Of a stretch of DNA of 5,005 nucleotides, positions 1-4,559 are shown in pieces. A model generated the notes under the pieces. It was not told where the DNA came from and made no database searches. It saw only the letters and a list, made by a program, of their open reading frames with translations. The stretch covers positions 1 through 5,005 of the forward strand of contig JANLHD010000022.1 of the NCBI GenBank assembly GCA_024653865.1. The letters are read 5' to 3'. Positions within the stretch are counted from its first letter, which is position 1. Each line of letters begins with the position of its first letter. The translations under genes and the position numbers were made by a program. Origin of the DNA: an archaeon (GTDB lineage Archaea; Iainarchaeota; Iainarchaeia; Iainarchaeales; Iainarchaeaceae).

Positions 1-2292
1 GAAAAGAATTTTACACCCGAAAGTTCCCTGGGCTATGATGATTGGCCAAAGGAGTATAAGGATGCGTGTGAACAGCAAATGCGCGCGGTGATAAAACAAT
101 GTGCGGGTTCTGGTTATGAAAATTGGACTGTTTCAAGGATGATGTCAAGCACGCAGTTTATTCCTGTGAGAGAGCAGTTCAGCATTAGTGACAAAGTGGT
201 AGGAAATTATTCGTGCGGTTATCTTGAAAACTCAAATGACGCAGTATTGACATCGGGGGCAATTCTGAATTTTGCCTGCTCTGAAAAGGATTTTGTTTCG
301 GGGGAGGCAATCTCAGACCAATATGCCTGCAGTTTCACCTGCAGTGCGTGGGACTGCGATGAAGGCAACACCCCGAACGACATTTTCACATGCAGCGTTA
401 AGGCTGAAAATATAAAAGAAGACGTTGACCCTTACGATCAGATTGATTCGGACTGCCAGGATGTGGCTGAAAGGCAGTGCAAGAACAGGAGCAAATGGTG
501 GAAGCTAAAGTTTTGTGATGTGAAGAGGCCATGCGAATTCCGCAACAAGGATGAGTATTTCGGGGATGTATTTTGCGAATGCAGCTGCCCAGAAGAAAAC
601 CCAAAAACCACAATAGGTGATGCAACATTGCGGGAAATTCTTGCGGATTCTTTCGACCCAAACACGCCAGTAAGCGAATTGAATTTAGGGGACAGGGAAG
701 GGTGCTTTGGGGACAAGGTTATTCCAAGCAAGCCCATTGACACTCAAACACCCGGAAGTGAAACAGATACAATTTCAGATTCTGTTAAAGAAAGAATTTT
801 GGACAGCACAACGCTTGATTTTTCAGACAATGCTGGGCAGGTCCCAAAAGACCCAGCAACAGGCACAAGCATAATCGGGCAAATAAATAACCGAAACACT
901 GCGGATATAACCAATTTGATAAACGAAAGTGATGCGGGCGCAGCTGCATTGCTTGGAACACAGCTTGGTTTGGGCGCTGCGCATCGCAATGATGCTTATA
1001 TTATGCTAAGTGGGCCTGGTGCAAAAACTTCCATTGAAAGAGAAAACAAGGCGCCTGATTTTACTCCTCCGGCAACGCCCCAGGAAGTGCCGGAAGCAGA
1101 ATCGGAAAGTGATTCGGCTTGTGATGAATCATCCTGCGGCGAGTGGTCGGGCTGGATTTGGGGTTACTGCCAGCCAGGCGGCAAGCAAATCGCCGCGAGG
1201 GCAAGGGTCTGCGGCGAACAAACAGCCTGCGATTTGGAGGAAACAAAAGAGAGAAGCTGCACTTATTCTCCGCCAAATGTATTCCTGGAGGTTGATGGCG
1301 AAGAGAGCAGTGCTGTATTGATTGGAAATGGAAAGGGCACTAAGATCGTTGTTGATGGCGGGGATAGGGCAATTGATTATGGAATTAGTGTTGATGTCCA
1401 GGTTAATGGCGAGAGCCTTGCCGGATTTCCGGTTGTAATCACTGACCCGGTAACTAGTTGTGGGCCAAGCCTTGCGGGTTCCGGGAGTAGATGCGAGGTT
1501 GTGCTTTCCGACGAGTCCCTTGACCCTGATTTTGGGCCAATCATGGTTTTGGTTAATTCACTCGACGGTGAACCTATTTCAGAATCAACATTTAACCTCA
1601 CTTCTGCCTCTGAAGTTTGCGTTGAAAACTGGTCGTGCGGTTCATGGGGCTCATGTGCAAGTGGATCGCAGGCAAGAACGTGCACTGATGCGAACGTCTG
1701 CGGAACAACAGCGAACAAGCCCGCGACATCCCAATCATGCGGCAGCACGCCGTCATGCTCCGAGAGTTGGAGCTGCGGTGAATACGGGCTTTGGGCTGAG
1801 TGGAGTGATTGTGGCGAATCAGGTTCGCAGACCAGGGCGAGGACAAGGGATTGCACTGATGCGAATTCATGCGGCACAACTGCAAGCAAGCCCGGCACAA
1901 CGGATACACAATCGCAATCATGTGATTACACTCCGACTCAAGTGAAGGAAGAGTATTCACAGCATGAATCAGAATTGGGTTCCAGCATTTCCAACCTGAA
2001 TTATTCGGGGGCTTCTGCAATGCGCGACATAACTTCCAGCGGGGGCACGTATGGTTACAGGATCCTGAACATCCCTGCGAACGCAACGATAAAGTCGTGT
2101 GTTTCCGCATCGCTTCCGCTTGAATTTCATTATTACCCCCAATACCCTTACGGGTTTGATTTTACAGATACGGATCCCGGGTGCACTGAAATCTACAATA
2201 AGAATGGTTGGGCGAACGGAGTGCTTTTGCACTTGGGCTATCCTGCGCCAGTAAATACAAATACACAGGTCACCATTACGCAATTAGGCTAA
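1..2292 (+). CDS. Partial secreted cysteine-rich surface protein with three thrombospondin-like six-Cys modules (5' end outside window)
   Basis: The frame is open from the first base to the TAA at 2290-2292, giving 763 visible residues; the ATG at 79 has coding-like sequence before it, so I do not take it as the start. About 38 cysteines and nine N-x-S/T sequons are visible, and no membrane segment, which fits an exported, disulfide-bonded, possibly glycosylated protein. Order: a Cys-rich region of unknown family (about residues 23-235), a Cys-free stretch ending in a Pro/Glu/Ser-rich linker (about 349-372), six-Cys module 1 (374-420), a predicted beta-sandwich spacer (about 424-537), module 2 (540-580), module 3 (586-641) and a beta-rich C-terminal region (642-763). 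The modules show the W-S-C-G, C-x-G-x-Q-x-R-x-C and N-x-C-G pattern known from archaeal thrombospondin-type-1-like repeats. Adhesion or envelope structure is the likely role but is inferred. The signal peptide and any anchor would lie upstream. The protein as a whole is not recognised. Confidence 0.88.
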   Translation, partial: EKNFTPESSLGYDDWPKEYKDACEQQMRAVIKQCAGSGYENWTVSRMMSSTQFIPVREQFSISDKVVGNYSCGYLENSNDAVLTSGAILNFACSEKDFVSGEAISDQYACSFTCSAWDCDEGNTPNDIFTCSVKAENIKEDVDPYDQIDSDCQDVAERQCKNRSKWWKLKFCDVKRPCEFRNKDEYFGDVFCECSCPEENPKTTIGDATLREILADSFDPNTPVSELNLGDREGCFGDKVIPSKPIDTQTPGSETDTISDSVKERILDSTTLDFSDNAGQVPKDPATGTSIIGQINNRNTADITNLINESDAGAAALLGTQLGLGAAHRNDAYIMLSGPGAKTSIERENKAPDFTPPATPQEVPEAESESDSACDESSCGEWSGWIWGYCQPGGKQIAARARVCGEQTACDLEETKERSCTYSPPNVFLEVDGEESSAVLIGNGKGTKIVVDGGDRAIDYGISVDVQVNGESLAGFPVVITDPVTSCGPSLAGSGSRCEVVLSDESLDPDFGPIMVLVNSLDGEPISESTFNLTSASEVCVENWSCGSWGSCASGSQARTCTDANVCGTTANKPATSQSCGSTPSCSESWSCGEYGLWAEWSDCGESGSQTRARTRDCTDANSCGTTASKPGTTDTQSQSCDYTPTQVKEEYSQHESELGSSISNLNYSGASAMRDITSSGGTYGYRILNIPANATIKSCVSASLPLEFHYYPQYPYGFDFTDTDPGCTEIYNKNGWANGVLLHLGYPAPVNTNTQVTITQLG
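1120..1260 (+). other. Thrombospondin-like six-Cys module 1
   Basis: Six cysteines begin at codons 1120, 1132, 1168, 1210, 1228 and 1258. The module has a C-G-E-W-S-G-W opening and an A-R-A-R-V-C-G core, matching the Trp/Arg/Cys pattern of TSP1-like repeats. It is the most divergent of the three: it lacks the T-D-A-N segment and the K-P stretch of modules 2 and 3, and a beta-rich spacer separates it from them. Confidence 0.6.
1618..1740 (+). repeat. Thrombospondin-like six-Cys module 2
   Basis: Six cysteines fall in about 41 residues, with the motifs W-S-C-G-S-W-G-S-C, S-Q-A-R-T-C, T-D-A-N-V-C-G-T-T and a closing S-Q-S-C. This is the typical archaeal six-Cys TSP1-like pattern. Its second half is closely repeated at both DNA and protein level in module 3, indicating intragenic duplication. 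Confidence 0.72.
1756..1923 (+). repeat. Thrombospondin-like six-Cys module 3
   Basis: Six cysteines in about 56 residues. It follows module 2 after a five-residue linker. Compared with module 2 it has an insertion between the second and third Cys (G-E-Y-G-L-W-A-E-W-S-D-C) and a longer T-R-A-R-T-R-D-C segment, followed by T-D-A-N-S-C-G-T-T and a closing S-Q-S-C. The stretches 1681-1694 and 1852-1865 are identical, and the 48-base blocks starting there match at about 38 positions by eye. Confidence 0.72.
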
Positions 2293-2299
2293 TTTTTTT
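2293..2299 (+). terminator. Oligo-T stretch directly after the surface-protein stop codon
   Basis: Seven consecutive T follow the TAA at 2290-2292 with no gap. Archaeal RNA polymerase can terminate at oligo-T tracts without a strong hairpin, so this is a plausible 3' end for the surface-protein transcript. There is no stable stem before it, so the call rests only on the T run and its position. Confidence 0.4.
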
Positions 2300-2340
2300 G
2301 GGATTTGTGGCTGATTGCTTTAGAATTAGATAAACGTAAG

Positions 2341-2420
2341 AAGGGCAAGCCAGGGATCTGCACTCCAAAATTGCTTTTGAAGCAGTTCCGAGGAACCTGC
2401 GCAGTGTAGCTTACCCCCTT
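2341..2420 (+). ncRNA. Candidate structured RNA of unknown family in the convergent gap
   Basis: The stretch folds on itself by eye. The outer stem is 2341-2345 with 2416-2420 and, after a bulge, 2347-2350 with 2409-2412. A second stem is 2359-2364 with 2403-2408, including one G-U pair on the plus strand. An inner hairpin is 2382-2388 with 2393-2400, with one bulged C and a CGAG loop. No frame here codes for anything convincing. A weak A/T-rich element near 2317-2333 could be its promoter, and a hairpin followed by T5 (2421-2470) could end it. The G-U pair becomes A-C on the other strand, which slightly favours plus; however, a better-looking BRE/TATA (about 2457-2469) faces the minus direction, so the strand is uncertain. 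It does not look like a tRNA, 5S RNA, SRP RNA or C/D-box RNA. It may simply be non-transcribed inverted-repeat DNA. Confidence 0.3.
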
Positions 2421-2470
2421 AACTCCCAATACGCATACTCATATGTGTGCGCGGAGTTTAAATACTTTTT
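2421..2470 (+). terminator. Hairpin followed by T5 in the convergent gap
   Basis: Bases 2421-2426 pair with 2453-2458, and 2432-2438 pair with 2445-2451 (one G-U on the plus strand) around a six-base loop, making 13 pairs with an internal loop. A short A/T stretch and five T (2466-2470) follow. This resembles a factor-independent terminator for plus-strand transcripts from the left. The same DNA contains a TATA-like TTTAAATA (2457-2464), so part of the element could instead be a promoter. Confidence 0.4.
2457..2469 (-). promoter_or_regulatory. Possible minus-strand BRE/TATA element inside the convergent gap
   Basis: Read on the minus strand, a purine-rich GAAAAAG precedes TATTTAAA, a good match to the archaeal BRE plus TATA layout. 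Initiation about 25 nt further on would fall near 2433-2436 and transcribe leftward through the self-complementary stretch 2341-2420. No start codon with a usable reading frame follows, so if it is active the product would be a noncoding or antisense RNA. A/T-rich intergenic DNA often yields such matches by chance. Confidence 0.25.
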
Positions 2471-2495
2471 CTCGGTGCGCCAAAACTTTCTTGGA

Positions 2496-2503
2496 TTTTT
2501 TTT
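2496..2503 (+). terminator. T8 tract in the convergent gap
   Basis: Eight consecutive T on the plus strand, 36 bases before the end of the convergent aminotransferase gene. It is a plausible backup termination point for rightward transcription that passes the upstream T runs. No clear stem precedes it. Confidence 0.35.
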
Positions 2504-2517
2504 GAAAACATTTTGCG

Positions 2518-2537
2518 AACTTAAGCGCGCCTAAGTT
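2518..2537. terminator. Small hairpin just past the aminotransferase stop codon
   Basis: Bases 2518-2523 pair with 2532-2537, with a short GC-rich centre. On the minus strand the hairpin begins one base after the aminotransferase stop (2539-2541). On the plus strand it is followed by T5 (2536-2540), so it suits rightward transcripts at least as well. On the minus strand only a short T4 stretch follows (2505-2508), so leftward termination here is tentative. Confidence 0.35.
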
Positions 2538-2538
2538 T

Positions 2539-3741
2539 TTACTTTAAGTATTTTTCTTTTATGAGCTCTTCGATTTTGTCGAATGCGCTGTTTAGTATTT
2601 CTTCGGGCGGCAAGAATACCACGCGGAAGTGCTTGGTGCCCTCTTTTTGCCCAAAGCCCGAGCCATAAACCACGAGCACGCCTTTTTCCCTCAAGAGGTC
2701 AAGCACGAATTCCCTGTCCGATTCCACGGGGAATTCTATTTTCGGAAAAGCGTAGAATGCTCCGCGCGGCTTGTCGCAGTAAATTCCCTCTATTTCGTTG
2801 AGGCGCTTGTATGTGAGGTCGCGCCTTTTTTGGAGCTTTGTGACCATTTCCTTAATGTGGTCCTGCGGGCCGTTTAGTGCCGCCTCTATTGTTGGCTGTG
2901 TGGGCGCGACGTTTGTTAGCCGCAAGCGGCAGAGCCTGTGGAGTGCGGCAAAATAATCGTCGAGTGCGTTGCTTGGGTCCTGCTTGTAGAGCCAGCCTCC
3001 GCGAAAGCCGGGCGCCAGGTATGTTTTTGAGATGCTGCCGAGGCTGATTAGCGGAACGTCCTTTGCGACCGATGCCGCGGAAATGAATTCGGCGTCATCG
3101 TAAGTGATTTTGTCGTAGGTTTCATCCGAGAACACGGGCAAATCATGTTCGCCCGCGAGGTCGATTATTCCCTGCAAATTTTTTCTGGTGAGCACAGAGC
3201 CTGTCGGGTTGTTTGGGTTTATGATTACAATGCCGCGTGTTTTTGCGTTGATTTGTTTTCTCATTGAATCAATGTCCGCCATCCACTTGTTTTCCTCGTT
3301 CAGGTCGTACTCGTTGTGCTTGCATTCGAGGAACGTGAGTTCGCCGTTGTAAACCGAGTAACCCGGCCTTGGAACCAGGATGTTTTCTCCCTGGTTCATT
3401 AGCGCCTGCAGGGAGAGAATTATTGCCTCGCTTCCGCCAACAAAAATAATAGCATCATTTTTGGTTACTCCGTTCGCGCCCATGCTTTTTGCATAATCAG
3501 CAACCGCCTGCCTTGTGCTCGCGGCGCCTATTGCGTTCGCGTAGCCCTCGCATTTTCTGCGATTGGAATTCATTGCTTCCCAAAGGTGTTCGGGAGTTCG
3601 GAAATCGTAAACAATCGGGTCGCCGATGTTGAGGTAGAGCACTTCCTTTCCGCTTGCCTCAACCTCTTCGGCTATGGGGACAAGGTCCCTTATTGCGTGC
3701 TTTACATTGAGGCTTTTTTTTGCCGGCTCGACCTTTTTCAT
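2539..3741 (-). CDS. alaA: Alanine-type PLP aminotransferase (AlaA / archaeal AlaAT family, fold type I)
   Basis: A complete 400-residue cytoplasmic enzyme, expected to catalyse pyruvate + glutamate <=> alanine + 2-oxoglutarate with pyridoxal phosphate. Visible class I/II aminotransferase landmarks are N-I-G-D-P (38-42) near the N terminus, N-P-N-N-P-T-G (175-181) with the cofactor-contacting Asn178, S-D-E-T-Y-D (205-210) with Asp206 and Tyr209, S-K-T-Y with the Schiff-base Lys239, G-F-R-G-G-W with phosphate-binding Arg247, K-P-R-G-A-F-Y (324-330), and H-F-R with the substrate-carboxylate Arg373. Length, N terminus and motif spacing resemble remembered Pyrococcus AlaAT and E. coli AlaA sequences, so alanine specificity is favoured; another small or neutral amino donor, or aspartate, cannot be excluded by eye. 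The ATG at 3741 gives the family-typical N terminus. No Shine-Dalgarno precedes it; a TATA-like box lies about 26 nt upstream. It is divergent from the TrmB-like gene and convergent with the surface-protein gene. Confidence 0.93.
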   Translation of the reverse strand: MKKVEPAKKSLNVKHAIRDLVPIAEEVEASGKEVLYLNIGDPIVYDFRTPEHLWEAMNSNRRKCEGYANAIGAASTRQAVADYAKSMGANGVTKNDAIIFVGGSEAIILSLQALMNQGENILVPRPGYSVYNGELTFLECKHNEYDLNEENKWMADIDSMRKQINAKTRGIVIINPNNPTGSVLTRKNLQGIIDLAGEHDLPVFSDETYDKITYDDAEFISAASVAKDVPLISLGSISKTYLAPGFRGGWLYKQDPSNALDDYFAALHRLCRLRLTNVAPTQPTIEAALNGPQDHIKEMVTKLQKRRDLTYKRLNEIEGIYCDKPRGAFYAFPKIEFPVESDREFVLDLLREKGVLVVYGSGFGQKEGTKHFRVVFLPPEEILNSAFDKIEELIKEKYLK

Positions 3742-3767
3742 GACAAGTGTATTTTGCGTTGCGAAGG

Positions 3768-3782
3768 CTTTTATTCCCTTTC
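3768..3782 (-). promoter_or_regulatory. Putative BRE/TATA promoter of the aminotransferase gene
   Basis: On the minus strand a purine-rich AAAGGG is followed by AATAAAAG (3768-3775). The TATA-like box ends 26 nt before the ATG at 3741, placing initiation only a few bases before the start codon. No Shine-Dalgarno sequence lies between them, which agrees with a leaderless or nearly leaderless transcript. The box is only a moderate match to the archaeal TATA consensus. Confidence 0.45.
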
Positions 3783-3830
3783 TGTGGCTTGGGTGCCAGA
3801 AGTGCTTGCATGGTTCTTTGCTTTTTTTCA

Positions 3831-3845
3831 GGAAAATAATTTATA
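3831..3845 (+). promoter_or_regulatory. Putative BRE/TATA promoter of the TrmB-like gene
   Basis: GGAAAA (3831-3836, BRE-like) precedes AATTTATA (3838-3845). The centre of the TATA box is about 27 bp before the ATG at 3869, so transcription should start at or next to the start codon. There is no Shine-Dalgarno sequence before the ATG. This spacing is the classic picture of a leaderless archaeal mRNA and supports 3869 as the true start. Confidence 0.6.
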
Positions 3846-3868
3846 CCCCAAAACCCTATTGTGTTGCG

Positions 3869-4531
3869 ATGATTGATGGCATAAAAAAACTCGGGCTTAA
3901 TGATTATGAGGCGCGTGCCTACAAATCGCTTTTGCAGAAGGGAAAGGACACCGCGGTTCAAATCGCAAAATCCTCCGGGGTTCCGAGGGCAAGGGTTTAT
4001 GACGTGCTTTTTTCTCTGGAAAAAAAGGGTTTTGTTGTGAGGGGCGCGTCAAAGCCAATCGAGTTTTCGGTCGTAAGGCCCACCAAGGCTTTTGAGGCGC
4101 AGGCGGACAAGGAAAAGCAGTCCTTAGAGCTTCGGCTCAGCGAATCGCGGTCCATAGCCGAGATTTTGGAGAAAGGAGCTTCCTTCGAGCAAGCCACTTC
4201 CGGGGAAGGCGCGTGGATAGTAGAGGGCAGGGATAACATATACTCGCGCGTGGCGGAAGAGATGGAAAACTGCAAAGAAAGCGTGTTAATTTCCTCTTCA
4301 CCGGAGGGAATTAAGAGAAAAAAAGAGGCTTTTGACAAGAAATTGGCCCGTCTTTCAGCCCGCGGCGTGAGAGTTATTTCGAGAAATGCCGCCAATTCGC
4401 GCTATTTGGTTATGGATAAGCAAAAAGTCGTGCTATTTTTGAACCACGAGAAAAATGCGCAAAGCGAGAAGGCACTTTTCATTCAAAGCCCGTTCGTCGC
4501 GAATTATTTCTATTCAAACTCAAAAAAATAG
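3869..4531 (+). CDS. TrmB-family winged-helix transcriptional regulator
   Basis: A 220-residue DNA-binding protein. Residues 5-71 form the TrmB-type winged helix: a G-L-N-D-Y-E-A-R-A-Y helix, then helix-turn-helix 28-56 with the hallmark S-G-V-P-R-A-R-V-Y-D-V-L recognition helix (36-47), and a wing around 59-71. Residues 72-102 look like a charged dimerisation helix or coiled coil. Residues 113-215 (from G-A-W-I-V-E-G-R) match the start and strand pattern of TrmB-like effector regions but are shorter than in sugar-binding TrmB proteins (about 340 residues in all). The frame stays open upstream to 3674, but that part runs antisense into the aminotransferase; the ATG at 3869 gives the family-typical N terminus and sits correctly behind a TATA box. 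TrmB relatives respond to sugars or other metabolites; the ligand here is unknown. The divergent aminotransferase is a reasonable candidate target, by position only. Confidence 0.9.
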   Translation: MIDGIKKLGLNDYEARAYKSLLQKGKDTAVQIAKSSGVPRARVYDVLFSLEKKGFVVRGASKPIEFSVVRPTKAFEAQADKEKQSLELRLSESRSIAEILEKGASFEQATSGEGAWIVEGRDNIYSRVAEEMENCKESVLISSSPEGIKRKKEAFDKKLARLSARGVRVISRNAANSRYLVMDKQKVVLFLNHEKNAQSEKALFIQSPFVANYFYSNSKK

Positions 4532-4533
4532 CG

Positions 4534-4550
4534 AAAAAAGGCCTTTTTTT
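4534..4550. terminator. Bidirectional palindromic terminator between convergent genes
   Basis: A perfect palindrome (4534-4549) of six A, GGCC and six T, with one further T at 4550, lies between the TAG at 4529-4531 and the end of the convergent gene at 4560. It provides T7 for the plus strand and T6 for the minus strand, so it can serve both transcripts. The stem is mostly A-T, so the T tracts are probably the active part, as is usual in archaea. Confidence 0.65.
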
Positions 4551-4559
4551 AAAGCGGTT

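Noticed and set aside
79..81. ATG at 79 as the start of the surface-protein gene
   Set aside because: The frame is open from base 1 with protein-like sequence, including a Cys and an N-F-T sequon, so the gene most likely begins outside the window.
1377..2110. Long open frames on the minus strand opposite the cysteine-rich gene (to 1898, and 1598-2110)
   Set aside because: They are antisense to the repeat-coding region and have biased, low-complexity translations without domains; shadows of the real gene.
2341..2420. tRNA or C/D-box or H/ACA guide RNA in the convergent gap
   Set aside because: No T-arm or anticodon-arm pattern, no C-box/D-box pair in proper spacing and no ACA at a suitable 3' position on either strand.
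2447..2480. GTGCGC direct repeat (2447-2452 and 2475-2480) flanking the TATA-like element
   Set aside because: Six-base repeats are expected by chance; no third copy and no symmetry that suggests an operator.
3674..3868. N-terminal extension of the TrmB-like protein
   Set aside because: It overlaps the opposite-strand aminotransferase and its promoter, and does not fit the family N terminus.
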